This document shows positions 53,639 to 63,371 of a stretch of DNA of 64,000 bases, piece after piece. Source of the DNA: Streptomyces soli (GTDB lineage Bacteria > Actinomycetota > Actinomycetes > Streptomycetales > Streptomycetaceae); NCBI RefSeq assembly GCF_003999195.1, contig NZ_RJVR01000192.1, forward strand, positions 1 through 64,000, read 5' to 3'. The notes below the pieces were generated by a model. That model was not told where the DNA came from and did not search any database. It saw only the letters and a program-made list of their open reading frames with translations. Position 1 is the first letter of the stretch. The number at the start of each line of letters is the position of its first letter. Made by a program: the position numbers and the translations under genes.

Positions 53639-54710
53639 ATCGATCCTTCAAGTGCGCGGCCTGGTCAAGCACTTCCCGCTGACCCAGGGCATCCTGTTCA
53701 AGAAGCAGGTCGGAGCCGTTCAGGCCGTCGACGGCGTCGACTTCGACCTCTACGCAGGCGAGACGCTCGGCATCGTCGGCGAGTCGGGCTGCGGCAAGTC
53801 GACGGTCGCCAAGCTGCTGATGAACCTGGAGCGGCCCACCGCCGGCGAGATCATCTTCAAGGGCGACGACATCACCAAGCTGTCCGGGCGTGCGCTGAAG
53901 GCGGTGCGGCGCAACATCCAGATGGTCTTCCAGGACCCGTACACCTCGCTGAATCCCCGGATGACGGTCGGCGACATCATCGGCGAACCGTACGAGATCC
54001 ATCCCGAGGTCGCGCCGAAGGGCGAGCGCCGGAAGAAGGTCCAGGACCTGCTGGACGTCGTCGGCCTCAACCCGGAGTACATCAACCGCTATCCGCACCA
54101 GTTCTCCGGCGGCCAGCGCCAGCGCATCGGCATCGCGCGCGGGCTGGCGCTGCGGCCGGAGATCATCGTCGCCGACGAGCCGGTGTCGGCGCTGGACGTC
54201 TCGGTGCAGGCCCAGGTCATCAACCTGATGGAGCGGCTGCAGGACGAGTTCAGCCTCTCGTACATGTTCATCGCCCACGACCTGTCCATCGTCCGGCACA
54301 TCTCCGACCGGGTCGGGGTGATGTACCTCGGCAAGATCGTCGAGATCGGCGACGACGCCCAGATCTACGAGCACCCCACCCACCCCTACACCCAGGCCCT
54401 CCTGTCCGCTGTCCCCGTCCCCGACCCCGACGCCCGCGAACACCGCGAACGCATCGTGCTGTCCGGCGACGTCCCCTCCCCCGCCAACCCCCCCTCCGGC
54501 TGCCGCTTCCGCACCCGCTGCTGGAAGGCCCAGGAACGCTGCGCCTTCGAAATCCCTCTGCTCGCCGTCCCGGCGGTCTTCCGGGGCCTCGACTCGCCGG
54601 CCGCGCACGACAGCGCCTGCCACTTCGCGGAGGAGAAGCCCACGGTCGTCCCCCCGGAGGCGCCACCGGTGGAGCCCCCGCATGAACCCCCGCCGGACAA
54701 GCAGCCGTGA
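53631..54710 (+). CDS. Oligopeptide ABC transporter ATPase, OppF/DppF type (operon 2)
   Basis: The product is 359 residues: Walker [10 protein letters not shown] at about 50-58, [13 protein letters not shown], signature [10 protein letters not shown], Walker [13 protein letters not shown]. The oligo_HPY tail has [14 protein letters not shown], and the end is Pro/Glu-rich. It completes operon 2. The tail shows none of the duplication seen for the operon 1 oppF. A terminator hairpin follows at once. Confidence 0.93.
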   Translation: MAESILQVRGLVKHFPLTQGILFKKQVGAVQAVDGVDFDLYAGETLGIVGESGCGKSTVAKLLMNLERPTAGEIIFKGDDITKLSGRALKAVRRNIQMVFQDPYTSLNPRMTVGDIIGEPYEIHPEVAPKGERRKKVQDLLDVVGLNPEYINRYPHQFSGGQRQRIGIARGLALRPEIIVADEPVSALDVSVQAQVINLMERLQDEFSLSYMFIAHDLSIVRHISDRVGVMYLGKIVEIGDDAQIYEHPTHPYTQALLSAVPVPDPDAREHRERIVLSGDVPSPANPPSGCRFRTRCWKAQERCAFEIPLLAVPAVFRGLDSPAAHDSACHFAEEKPTVVPPEAPPVEPPHEPPPDKQP

Positions 54711-54715
54711 AACGC

Positions 54716-54751
54716 GACGGCCCGGCATCCCACGGGGGGCGCCGGGCCGTC
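54716..54751. terminator. Bidirectional terminator between opp operon 2 and typA
   Basis: An 11-bp stem (GACGGCCCGGC 54716-54726 with 54741-54751) begins 6 bases after the oppF stop and precedes the convergent typA stop at 54769. Confidence 0.8.
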
Positions 54752-54768
54752 GTACGTACGTCAGTACG

Positions 54769-56634
54769 TCAGCGCTTCGCGCGCGACGCCGTGCGGCCGC
54801 GCTCCTTCTGGTCAAGGACGACCTTGCGGATGCGGACGGTCTCGGGGGTGACCTCGATGCACTCGTCGTCGCGGCAGAACTCCAGGGACTGCTCCAGGGA
54901 GAGCTTGCGCGGCGGGACGACGTTCTCGGTGTTGTCGGCCGAGGCGGCGCGCATGTTGGTGAGCTTCTTCTCCTTGGTGATGTTCACGTCCATGTCGTCG
55001 GAACGCGAGTTCTCACCGATGATCATGCCCTCGTAGACCTCGGTGCCGGGCTCGACGAAGATGACGCCCCGCTCCTGGAGGTTGATCATCGCGAAGGGGG
55101 TCACCGAACCCGAACGGTCCGCCACCAGCGAGCCGTTGTTACGGGTGCGCAGCTCGCCGAACCAGGGCTCGTGTCCCTCGAAGATGGAGTGCGCGATGCC
55201 GGTGCCGCGGGTCTGGGTCAGGAACTCGGTACGGAAGCCGATGAGGCCACGGGACGGCACGATCCACTCCATGCGGACCCATCCGGAGCCGTGGTTGGTC
55301 ATGGTCTCCATACGGCCCTTGCGGGTCGCCATCAGCTGCGTGATCGCGCCGAGGTACTCCTCGGGGGAGTCGATCGTCATGCGCTCGATCGGCTCGTGCG
55401 TCTTGCCGTCGATCTGCTTGGTGACCACCTGGGGCTTGCCGACGGTCAGCTCGAAACCTTCCCGGCGCATGGTCTCGATGAGGATGGCCAGCGCCAGCTC
55501 ACCACGGCCCTGGACCTCCCAGGTGTCGGGGCGCTCGGTCGGCAGGACGCGGAGCGAGACGTTACCGATCAGCTCGCGGTCCAGGCGGTCCTTCACCAGG
55601 CGGGCGGTGACCTTGTGGCCCTTGCCGCCCTTGCCGACCAGCGGCGAGGTGTTCGTACCGATGGTCATCGAGATCGCGGGCTCGTCGACCGTGATCAGCG
55701 GGAGGGCGATCGGGTTCTCCGGGTCGGCCAGGGTCTCGCCGATCATGATGTCCGGGATACCGGCGACCGCGCAGATGTCACCGGGGCCGGCCGACTCGAC
55801 GGGCTTGCGGGTGAGGGCCTCGGTCATCATCAGCTCGGTGAGCCGGACGTTGGAGATCGTGCCGTCACGCTTGATCCAGGCGACGGTCTGGCCCTTCTTC
55901 AGGTGGCCCTGCTCGACACGCAGCAGCGCGATACGTCCGAGGAAGTTGTCGGCGTCGAGGTTGGTGACGTGGGCCTGGAGCGGGGCCGCGTCGTCGTAGA
56001 CCGGCGCCGGGACGGTGTCCAGGATCGTGGAGAAGAACGGCTCCAGGCTGTCGCTGTCGGCCGGGACGGTGCCGTTCTCCGGCTGGGTCAGGGAGGCGAC
56101 GCCGTCGCGGGCGCAGGCGTAGACGATCGGGAACTCGATCTGCTCCTCGGTCGCGTCCAGGTCCAGGAAGAGGTCGTACGTCTCGTCGATGACCTCGGCG
56201 ATCCGGGAGTCCGGGCGGTCCGTCTTGTTGATGCAGAGGATCACCGGGAGCTTGGCCTGCAGCGCCTTGCGCAGCACGAAACGGGTCTGGGGCAGCGGAC
56301 CCTCGGAGGCGTCGACGAGGAGGACGACCGCGTCCACCATCGACAGACCGCGCTCCACCTCGCCGCCGAAGTCGGCGTGGCCGGGGGTGTCGATGATGTT
56401 GATGGTGATCACGTCGCCACCACCCTTGGGGTGGTACTTGACGGCGGTGTTCTTCGCGAGAATGGTGATGCCCTTCTCGCGCTCCAGGTCGTTGCTGTCC
56501 ATCATGCGGTCGTCGAGGTGCTGATGGGCCGCGAAGGCGCCCGCCTGCTTCAGCATGGCGTCGACGAGGGTCGTCTTGCCGTGGTCGACGTGGGCGACGA
56601 TGGCGACGTTACGAATGTCGTGGCGCGTGGGCAT
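54769..56634 (-). CDS. typA: Translational GTPase TypA/BipA
   Basis: The product is 621 residues, the usual TypA length. The G domain shows [15 protein letters not shown] (G1), the [15 protein letters not shown] (G3) and [10 protein letters not shown] (G4). Elongation-factor-like domains II-V and a TypA-specific C-terminus ([20 protein letters not shown]) follow. It binds ribosomes and supports assembly and stress or cold growth. ATG 56634 begins [20 protein letters not shown]; the frame upstream to 56685 is not needed. GGGAG lies about 12 bases upstream. It converges with opp operon 2. Confidence 0.95.
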   Translation of the reverse strand: MPTRHDIRNVAIVAHVDHGKTTLVDAMLKQAGAFAAHQHLDDRMMDSNDLEREKGITILAKNTAVKYHPKGGGDVITINIIDTPGHADFGGEVERGLSMVDAVVLLVDASEGPLPQTRFVLRKALQAKLPVILCINKTDRPDSRIAEVIDETYDLFLDLDATEEQIEFPIVYACARDGVASLTQPENGTVPADSDSLEPFFSTILDTVPAPVYDDAAPLQAHVTNLDADNFLGRIALLRVEQGHLKKGQTVAWIKRDGTISNVRLTELMMTEALTRKPVESAGPGDICAVAGIPDIMIGETLADPENPIALPLITVDEPAISMTIGTNTSPLVGKGGKGHKVTARLVKDRLDRELIGNVSLRVLPTERPDTWEVQGRGELALAILIETMRREGFELTVGKPQVVTKQIDGKTHEPIERMTIDSPEEYLGAITQLMATRKGRMETMTNHGSGWVRMEWIVPSRGLIGFRTEFLTQTRGTGIAHSIFEGHEPWFGELRTRNNGSLVADRSGSVTPFAMINLQERGVIFVEPGTEVYEGMIIGENSRSDDMDVNITKEKKLTNMRAASADNTENVVPPRKLSLEQSLEFCRDDECIEVTPETVRIRKVVLDQKERGRTASRAKR

Positions 56635-56867
56635 ACTGCGGCGCTTCTCCCGGGTTGGTGGGTGGCGGCGCGCCCTCATCGGCACGCCTGCCCGCCGGGC
56701 GAGTCAAGCCACGGCCTCACCCAATGGTACGGGGCCCGGGCCGACTCGGCCGCCCGGGCAGGTTCCGCAGGGGGCCCCGGGAGCCGTGAAACCGCACACC
56801 ACGGGCTGCGTCATGGTTCCGTAAACGCGCTGTCCGCCGGGATCACTCGTCTGTCATGATCCCGGCC

Positions 56868-58043
56868 ATGTCCAGCAGCGCATCGAACACATTGCCGCCC
56901 GCGCCCGCCAAGAAGCGGCGCCGCATGGCCGCCCAGCGGCTCCTCATTGTCCCGGCGGCCACCCTGGGGGCATACATGGGCATCCGTGGGGCCGACGCGG
57001 GCGGGCCGGTGGGGCCGCTGACCCTCTTCCTCGGGACGGTGCTGGGGCTGGAGCTGCACGTCCTGTTGTCGCTGGCGCTGAGCCGGTGGGCGGGGATGGC
57101 GCTGGTGTCGATGTCGGTCGGGGCCGGGAAGTGGCTGGGCTCGACGCGAGCGGCGGGGCGGTTGCTGGTGTTCAGGCTCGTGCCGATCGTGCCGTTCATG
57201 ACGTGCCTGCTGCTGGTACGGGCGCGAAAGTGGCGGCTGTGGACGGCAGTGGCGGGCGTGCTGGCTGTGGAGGCGGCGGTGGCGGTGGCGACGTACACGA
57301 TCCGGCCGGCGCTGGGCGCGGGGTTCGGGTTCGTGGTCCTGGCAGTGCTGCTGAGCAAGCCGGGGACGCCGATGTCCGCGTTCTGGACGCTGTTCCGGCT
57401 GCCGTTCGGCGACCAGGAGCGGCGGCTGGAGGAGTGGACGTACAGCCCCGCAGTGCTGGCGGCGACGAAGGAGATGCTGGCGGGCCGTATCGAGGCGGCG
57501 CGCGCGGCGCTGGGAGAGTCGGACGGGACGCAGCGGTGGCTGGGGACGGCGTGCACGCTGGCGCTCGCGGAAGGGCGGTTCGCGCAGGCGGCCGAGCAGG
57601 CGAACGAGCTGTACACGAGGTCCGAGGCGGCGCAGCTCAAGGCCGGGGCGCTGGCGGTGTACGCGGGGGCGATGGCGGACGGAGTGGCGGCGGGGCACTG
57701 GCAGCCGCATGAGGCGCTGCCGCAGTTCGCGGCGACGATGCAGACGATCCGGGACACGCAGCCGCTGCTGCTGCGGGTGACCGACCTGGGGGCGATCGAG
57801 TCGCTGCTGAAGCAGTGGCCGGCGCAGGCGGCCAAGCAGGCCGCGAACGCCGCCGGGATGGCGCCGGACGCGGTGTCGCGGGCGCGGGCACTGTGCACGC
57901 AGGCCGTGGCGCTGGCGTACCTCGGCAGGGCGGCGAAGGCCCGCGAGGTGCTGGCGGCGGCGGAGCGCACCGCGCCCGGGCTGGCCCGGGTCGCGGTGGT
58001 GGGTCAGCTGCTGGACCCTACGGCTGTGGTCACTACTTCCTGA
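56868..58043 (+). CDS. Membrane protein with C-terminal TPR-like region, unknown function
   Basis: The product is 391 residues. A basic N-terminus (AKKRRRMAAQR) leads to five or six helices in the first 190 residues (LLIVPAATLGAYMGIRG, LTLFLGTVLGLELHVLLSLAL, GFGFVVLAVLLSK). A cytoplasmic helical-repeat part (TYSPAVLAATKEMLAGRIEAARAALGES) resembles TPRs to the end. No enzyme motif is seen. The ATG at 56868 has CATGAT at 56855-56860, 7 bases upstream, and no Shine-Dalgarno. It overlaps the convergent binding-protein gene by 11 bases. Confidence 0.65.
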   Translation: MSSSASNTLPPAPAKKRRRMAAQRLLIVPAATLGAYMGIRGADAGGPVGPLTLFLGTVLGLELHVLLSLALSRWAGMALVSMSVGAGKWLGSTRAAGRLLVFRLVPIVPFMTCLLLVRARKWRLWTAVAGVLAVEAAVAVATYTIRPALGAGFGFVVLAVLLSKPGTPMSAFWTLFRLPFGDQERRLEEWTYSPAVLAATKEMLAGRIEAARAALGESDGTQRWLGTACTLALAEGRFAQAAEQANELYTRSEAAQLKAGALAVYAGAMADGVAAGHWQPHEALPQFAATMQTIRDTQPLLLRVTDLGAIESLLKQWPAQAAKQAANAAGMAPDAVSRARALCTQAVALAYLGRAAKAREVLAAAERTAPGLARVAVVGQLLDPTAVVTTS

Positions 58044-59745
58044 AGCCGAGGTCCTGGTACCGCGGGGTCGCGAAGCCGAAGGCGCCGGCATTGGCGATCC
58101 CCGTACGCAGGGCGACGAGCTGGGGGCGCTGGTAGAGGGGGATGGAGCCGGCGGCGGCCCAGATGCGGGCGTCGGCGCGGGCGGTGAGGTCCCGGGCGGC
58201 GCCGTGGTCGAGTTCGCCGGCGGCCTGGTCGAGGAGCTGGTCGATCTGGTCGGTGCCGACGCGGGTGTAGTTCTGCTCGACGGTAAGGGTGCCGTCGGCG
58301 GCCGGCTCCGGCTTGGCGAAGATCGGGCGGTCGTCGGTGGCCGGGAAGGCGGTGCCGGGCCAGGAGTAGAGGGCCAGGTCGAAGTCGCCGGAGGCGATGT
58401 GGTCGCGGAAGAAGCTGTCGTCGGCGACCCGGGTGATGTCGGTACGTACGCCGATGGCGGCGAGCATGCGGGCGATCCGGACGCCCACCTGGTTGAGGGT
58501 GAGGGACGACTCCGGCAGGATGAAGCGCAGGGTGAGGGCCTTGCCGGTCCTGACGCTGCGCATGGCCGGCGCCGCGCCCTTCGCCGCAGGCTGTACCTTG
58601 GCGGGCCGCCAGCCCGCGTCGGCGAGCAGCGCCCGCGCGGAGGCGGCGTCCGCCGTGCCGAGGGCGGAGCTGTGGTCGGCGTAACCTTCCTGCGTCGCGA
58701 GCAGCAGGTGGTTGCCGAGCGGTTTCGAGGGCAGGCCGAGCGGCTTGAGGACGGCGTCCGCGATGGCCCGGCGGTCGATCGCGCGGGCCACGGCGTGGCG
58801 TACCCGTTCGTCGGCGAGCGGGCCGGCGGCGCCGTTGAGGGCGAGCTGGGACCAAGCGGCCTCGGCGACCTTGCGGATGGACAGCTTCGGGCTCTTGGCG
58901 TCGGCCTGCTTGCGCAGGTTGGCGTACGCGGACGGCTCGAATTCCGCCACGTCCAGCGTCCCGGCGGCCACCGCGGCGGGCCGCTTCGCCACCGGCACGG
59001 CGGCCAGCACCAGCGCGTTCAGCTTGGCCCGGTCGCCCCACCAGGAGGGGTTGCGGGCCAGGGTGATGGTGCCGCCCTTCGGGGACACGTTACGTACGGA
59101 GAAGGGCCCGGCGGAGACGGGGAGGTTGTGCCGGGCGGCGTCGTTGAAGGCCCTGGCGCTGCCGGTCACGGAGGCCGGGTACAGCGGCGCGAAGAGCGAC
59201 TGCCAGTCGGCGTACGGCTTGGCGAAGGTGACCCGGACCTCGTGGGGCTCCTTGCCGGGCTCGACCGAGGCGATGCGGTCGTAGCCGGCGTTGCGGGCGG
59301 TCCAGTAGGCGTCGTTGTCGCCGCGCAGGGCCTTCCACTGGGCGGCGAAGTCCCCGGCGCCGATGGCCCGGCCGTCGCTCCAGCGCGCCTTGGGGTTGAT
59401 CCGGTACGACACGACCTGCCTCGGCTCCGTGGTTACGACGTCCGCCGAGTCGAGGTAGTCGGCGTCCCGCTGCGATCGTCCCCGGCCGTCCAGCCGGAAC
59501 AGCGTCGGCAGTACGGCGTCGGCCACCAGGCTTGTGGTGCCGTCGGCGTCCGCCTGGAAGGCGTTCAGGGTCGCCGGTACGGAGTCGACGGCCCAGCGCA
59601 TGGTGCCGCCGTCCCGTACGGCGTCGCGCGGTGCCGTCGCGACATCGGTGCCGGCGGCGTCGCCACCGCCGGACGAGCAGCCGGCGAGGGCGAGCGCGGC
59701 GACGGCGGCGATTGCGGTGCCGGTGGTGGTGACGCTGCGGGACAT
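58033..59745 (-). CDS. Orphan family-5 substrate-binding lipoprotein
   Basis: The product is 570 residues. A perfect lipobox (LAGC, cysteine C23) and Ser/Gly linker precede an SBP_bac_5 domain (VSYRINPKARWSDGRAIGAG, HNLPVSAGPFSVRNVSPKGG, VRHAVARAIDRRAIADAVL). It probably binds peptides or other medium-sized ligands. No permease or ATPase gene adjoins it, so it may feed one of the nearby opp importers or have another role. ATG 59745 has GGAGGT 7 bases upstream. A MITE-like element lies 134 bases upstream. Confidence 0.88.
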   Translation of the reverse strand: MSRSVTTTGTAIAAVAALALAGCSSGGGDAAGTDVATAPRDAVRDGGTMRWAVDSVPATLNAFQADADGTTSLVADAVLPTLFRLDGRGRSQRDADYLDSADVVTTEPRQVVSYRINPKARWSDGRAIGAGDFAAQWKALRGDNDAYWTARNAGYDRIASVEPGKEPHEVRVTFAKPYADWQSLFAPLYPASVTGSARAFNDAARHNLPVSAGPFSVRNVSPKGGTITLARNPSWWGDRAKLNALVLAAVPVAKRPAAVAAGTLDVAEFEPSAYANLRKQADAKSPKLSIRKVAEAAWSQLALNGAAGPLADERVRHAVARAIDRRAIADAVLKPLGLPSKPLGNHLLLATQEGYADHSSALGTADAASARALLADAGWRPAKVQPAAKGAAPAMRSVRTGKALTLRFILPESSLTLNQVGVRIARMLAAIGVRTDITRVADDSFFRDHIASGDFDLALYSWPGTAFPATDDRPIFAKPEPAADGTLTVEQNYTRVGTDQIDQLLDQAAGELDHGAARDLTARADARIWAAAGSIPLYQRPQLVALRTGIANAGAFGFATPRYQDLGFRK

Positions 59746-59878
59746 CTGACGTACCTCCGCACGCGGGGCCATGATCACTTCGCGGTATTTGCCGGTTATC
59801 GCACCTACTGAAAGTGGTGCGCGGCGTGGCGCCGCCCCGACACGGCGTACGCGGGGCGCGCTGCCACCCGGGCGGCTT

Positions 59879-60057
59879 AGAGGCCGCGCAATTAGGTGGG
59901 GCGGAGGAAGGAGCGGGGCGAGGGCCGAGTCCGGCAAGGCGGTGGGGGCACTCCCCCACCCAGCCGCCAGGCTGGGTGACGTCGTCGACCGACGACAACG
60001 CCGCCAGGCGAGAGCCACCGGCACGCGACACCGCCCCACCCATTCGCCGCGGCCTCT
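59879..60057. mobile_element. MITE-like element, copy 2 (shorter, ends less perfect)
   Basis: The left end AGAGGCCGCGCAATTAGGTG and the right end (reverse complement of 60031-60057) match imperfectly. The interior shares GGGCCGAGTCCGGCAAGGCG and GACCGACGACAACGCCGCCA with copy 1. A palindrome core (GGGGGCACTCCCCC) is present but smaller. At 179 bases it is 39 shorter than copy 1. Confidence 0.75.
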
Positions 60058-60098
60058 CTATGCGATGCGCCCCCGGCGAGCGGCCCTGGACCTCAGGC

Positions 60099-60120
60099 GG
60101 ACGGCCTACCCCCAACCCGG
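60099..60120. repeat. Short dispersed repeat (GGACGGCCTACCCCCAACCC type), copy 3
   Basis: It matches 9008-9029 over its whole length and 21784-21804 with one gap. The preceding CCTCAGGC is shared with the 21776 copy. Confidence 0.65.
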
Positions 60121-60259
60121 ATGGATGCGCGGCGCGGGGCGCCTGTGACGCCTGCGTGGGAGAATCGGTGCAGATCTCTTCCCAAGCGCGACTGTGACGC
60201 GCGACACTCTCCTGGCGTCGGCATCGCGCACCCGCAAAGAGGCGGAGGTGAGGGCAGCC

Positions 60260-60559
60260 ATGTCCCTGCAGGACGACCTTTCATCGGTTCAGCGTCGGCT
60301 CGACGATCTCAACAAGGCCGTCGCGCGGCTGGAGCAGCACGTCGGCAGTGCCAGCGTCGACATGCGCCGCGTACGTGCCGATACCGATCATCTGCGCGAG
60401 GACCTCGCGCTTCTCCGGCAGAGCGCGCCGCTGGGCGGCAGCGCGGGGGCGCAGGACCGCCCGGAGATGGTGACGATCCCGGACGCGCCGTACGACCGGA
60501 AGCTGTGGTCCGGGGCGGAGGACGAGGGGCTGGGATCGCCTTACGGGCACGCGCCGTAG
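60260..60559 (+). CDS. Small coiled-coil protein, unknown function
   Basis: The product is 99 residues. It begins MSLQDDLSSVQRRLDDLNKA and continues as one amphipathic coiled coil with heptads (VARLEQHVGSASVDMRRVRA, DTDHLREDLALLRQSA), then a polar Pro/Asp-rich tail. GAGGTGAGG precedes ATG 60260; the frame extends to 60194 without support. It lies 74 bases upstream of the succinate dehydrogenase operon in the same direction, so co-transcription is possible. No function can be assigned. Confidence 0.7.
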   Translation: MSLQDDLSSVQRRLDDLNKAVARLEQHVGSASVDMRRVRADTDHLREDLALLRQSAPLGGSAGAQDRPEMVTIPDAPYDRKLWSGAEDEGLGSPYGHAP

Positions 60560-60633
60560 GCGGCACGCGCGCGCCGCGTAGGCGGCGCGAGACGCCGCCG
60601 TAACCCCCCACCCGCACTCCCCGGGAGTGATCC

Positions 60634-61461
60634 TTGGCCACCGGAACAGAGCCCCATACCGATGCCGCGCGCCGCGGCGTACTCACGACGGGGCGCGCGG
60701 CGATCGCCGCCCGGCATCTGCGGACCGATCGGTGGTGGGTGCCGCCGCTGGTTACGGCGCTGGGGCTGGGGGCGTTCGTCGTGTATTCGACATGGCGGGC
60801 GTTCGCCAACAGCAACTACTACAGCGAGCCGTATGTCTCGCCCTTCTACTCCCCCTGCCTGGGCGCGAACTGCGTGGACATGCCGCTGGGCGCGCGCTGG
60901 CCGCTGTTCGGCGAGTGGTGGGGGCTGTCGCCCGCCCTGCTGGTGCTGATCTTCCCGCTGGGCTTCCGGCTGACGTGCTACTACTACCGCAAGGCGTACT
61001 ACCGGGGCTTCTGGGCCTCGCCGCCCGCCTGCGCGGTGGCCGAGCCGCACGCCACGTACACCGGCGAGACCCGCTTCCCGCTGATCCTGCAGAACATCCA
61101 CCGCTACTTCTTCTACTTCGCGATCCCGGTGGCGGGGATCCTGACGTACGACGTCGTGCTGGCCTTCCGCGACACGCACGGCCACTGGGGGCACGCGGGG
61201 CTGGGCACCCTGATCCTCCTGATCAACATCGTGCTGATCTGGGCGTACACCTTCTCCTGCCACTCCTGCCGGCACATCGTCGGCGGCCGTCTCAAGCACT
61301 TCTCCAAGCACCCCGTCCGCTATCGCCTCTGGTCCTGGGTCGGGAAGCTCAATGCCCGTCACATGCTGCTCGCGTGGGCGTCCCTGATCAGCGTGGCGGT
61401 CGCGGACTTCTACGTCTTCCTCGTCGCGAGCGGCGCCTTCGATGATCCGAGGTTCTTCTGA
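60634..61461 (+). CDS. Succinate dehydrogenase/fumarate reductase cytochrome b (membrane anchor) subunit
   Basis: The product is 275 residues with five membrane helices (WWVPPLVTALGLGAFVVYST, LSPALLVLIFPLGFRLTCYYY, YFFYFAIPVAGILTYDVVL, LILLINIVLIWAYTFSCHSC, MLLAWASLISVAVADFYVFL) and several His near helix ends (NIHRYFF, HSCRH, ARHMLL) that could bind haem. Such large single anchors belong to the actinobacterial Sdh1-like quinone reductase. The TTG at 60634 has GGGAG 6 bases upstream. Its stop overlaps the flavoprotein ATG by one base. Confidence 0.87.
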   Translation: MATGTEPHTDAARRGVLTTGRAAIAARHLRTDRWWVPPLVTALGLGAFVVYSTWRAFANSNYYSEPYVSPFYSPCLGANCVDMPLGARWPLFGEWWGLSPALLVLIFPLGFRLTCYYYRKAYYRGFWASPPACAVAEPHATYTGETRFPLILQNIHRYFFYFAIPVAGILTYDVVLAFRDTHGHWGHAGLGTLILLINIVLIWAYTFSCHSCRHIVGGRLKHFSKHPVRYRLWSWVGKLNARHMLLAWASLISVAVADFYVFLVASGAFDDPRFF

Positions 61462-63371
61462 TGACGCAGGTCGAACGGCATACGTACGACGTCGTGGTGA
61501 TCGGCGCGGGCGGGGCCGGGCTGCGCGCGGCCATCGAGGCGCGGGAGCAGGGGCTGCGGACGGCCGTGATCTGCAAGTCGCTGTTCGGCAAGGCGCACAC
61601 CGTGATGGCCGAGGGCGGAATCGCGGCGAGCATGGGCAACGCCAACTCCAGCGACAACTGGCAGGTCCACTTCCGGGACACCATGCGCGGCGGCAAGTTC
61701 CTCAACCAGTGGCGGATGGCGGAGCTGCACGCCCGCGAGGCGCCGGACCGCGTATGGGAGCTGGAGACCTGGGGCGCGCTCTTCGACCGTACGAAGGACG
61801 GCCGGATCTCGCAGCGCAACTTCGGGGGCCACGAATACCCCCGGCTGGCGCATGTCGGTGACCGCACCGGCCTTGAGCTGATCCGGACCCTCCAGCAGAA
61901 GATCGTCTCGCTGCAGCAGGAGGACTTCAAGGAGCTCGGGGACTACGAGGCCCGGCTGAAGGTCTTCCAGGAGTGCACGGTCACCCGGGTGCTGAAGGAT
62001 GGCCCAAAGGTCTCTGGGGTCTTCGGCTACGTACGCGAGAGCGGGCGCTTCTTCGTCATCGAGGCGCCCGCCGTGGTGCTGGCGACGGGCGGCATCGGCA
62101 AGTCCTTCAAGGTGACGTCCAACTCGTGGGAGTACACCGGGGACGGGCACGCGCTGGCGCTGCTGGCGGGGGCACCGCTGATCAACATGGAGTTCGTGCA
62201 GTTCCACCCGACCGGGATGGTCTGGCCGCCGTCGGTGAAGGGGATCCTGGTCACGGAGTCGGTGCGCGGCGACGGCGGGGTGCTGCGCAACAGCGACGGC
62301 AAGCGGTTCATGTTCGACTACATCCCGGACGTCTTCAAGGAGAAGTACGCGCAGAGCGAGGACGAGGCCGACGGCTGGTACGCGGACCCCGAGCACCACC
62401 GCCGCCCACCCGAGCTGCTGCCCCGCGACGAGGTGGCCCGCGCCATCAACTCCGAGGTCAAGGCGGGCCGTGGCTCTCCGCACGGCGGGGTCTTCCTGGA
62501 CGTGTCCACCCGGCTGTCGGCGGAGGAGATCAAGCGCCGGCTGCCCAGCATGCACCACCAGTTCATGGAACTGGCCGACGTCGACATCACCGCCGAGCCC
62601 ATGGAGGTCGGCCCGACCTGCCACTACGTCATGGGCGGCGTCGATGTCGACCCGGATTCGGCAGCCGCGACCGGCGTTCCCGGCCTGTACGCCGCCGGTG
62701 AGGTCGCCGGCGGCATGCACGGCTCCAACCGGCTCGGCGGCAACTCGCTGTCCGACCTGCTGGTCTTCGGCCGCCGGGCCGGGCTGCACGCCGCGCAGTA
62801 CGCCGCCGGGCTGGGCGCGGCCGACCGCCCGCTGGTCGCCGACGAGCAGATCGACGCGGCCGCCGCCGAGGCCCTGCGGCCCTTCAGCGCGGAGGGCGGC
62901 GACCCGGCGGCCCCGGAGAACCCGTACACCCTGCACCAGGAGCTGCAGCAGACCATGAACGACCTGGTCGGCATCATCCGCCGGGCCGACGAGATGCGCG
63001 AGGCCCTCACCCGGCTCGCGGCGCTGCGGCTGCGGGCCCGGCGGGCGGGGGTGGAGGGCCACCGGCAGTTCAACCCCGGCTGGCACCTCGCGCTGGACCT
63101 GCGGAACATGCTGCTGGTCAGCGAATGCGTCGCCCGCGCCGCTCTGGAGCGTACCGAGTCACGCGGCGGCCACACCCGCGACGACCACCCCGAGATGGAC
63201 CGGCGCTGGCGCAAGGTCAACCTGGTGCTGGGAATCGCCGAGGCCGAGGACGATCTCGGGCAGGTCTCCCTCGTCCGGCGGGACATGCCGCCCATCCGCG
63301 GTGACCTGCTGACGCTCTTCGAGAAGGACGAACTGCTCAAGTACCTGACGGACGACGAGGTCGACGCGTGA
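61461..63371 (+). CDS. sdhA: Succinate dehydrogenase/fumarate reductase flavoprotein subunit
   Basis: The product is 636 residues. The FAD-binding VVVIGAGGAGLRAAIEA is at about 9-25, and KAHTVMAEGGIAASMGN contains the His that carries covalent FAD. VQFHPTGM, the active-site Arg region RGDGGVLRN and GEVAGGMHGSNRLGGNSLSD are all typical. It oxidises succinate to fumarate and passes electrons to SdhB. TGATG coupling joins it to the membrane anchor and GTGA joins it to sdhB. Confidence 0.95.
   Translation: MTQVERHTYDVVVIGAGGAGLRAAIEAREQGLRTAVICKSLFGKAHTVMAEGGIAASMGNANSSDNWQVHFRDTMRGGKFLNQWRMAELHAREAPDRVWELETWGALFDRTKDGRISQRNFGGHEYPRLAHVGDRTGLELIRTLQQKIVSLQQEDFKELGDYEARLKVFQECTVTRVLKDGPKVSGVFGYVRESGRFFVIEAPAVVLATGGIGKSFKVTSNSWEYTGDGHALALLAGAPLINMEFVQFHPTGMVWPPSVKGILVTESVRGDGGVLRNSDGKRFMFDYIPDVFKEKYAQSEDEADGWYADPEHHRRPPELLPRDEVARAINSEVKAGRGSPHGGVFLDVSTRLSAEEIKRRLPSMHHQFMELADVDITAEPMEVGPTCHYVMGGVDVDPDSAAATGVPGLYAAGEVAGGMHGSNRLGGNSLSDLLVFGRRAGLHAAQYAAGLGAADRPLVADEQIDAAAAEALRPFSAEGGDPAAPENPYTLHQELQQTMNDLVGIIRRADEMREALTRLAALRLRARRAGVEGHRQFNPGWHLALDLRNMLLVSECVARAALERTESRGGHTRDDHPEMDRRWRKVNLVLGIAEAEDDLGQVSLVRRDMPPIRGDLLTLFEKDELLKYLTDDEVDA

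Larger units (their letters stand above)
59746..60259. other. 514-base divergent spacer containing the second MITE-like copy
   Basis: From left to right it holds the promoter zone of the orphan binding-protein gene (59746-59870), the MITE-like element (59879-60057), the short repeat at 60099-60120, and about 140 bases leading to the small coiled-coil gene with GAGGTGAGG before its ATG. No coding sequence is supported. Confidence 0.6.
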
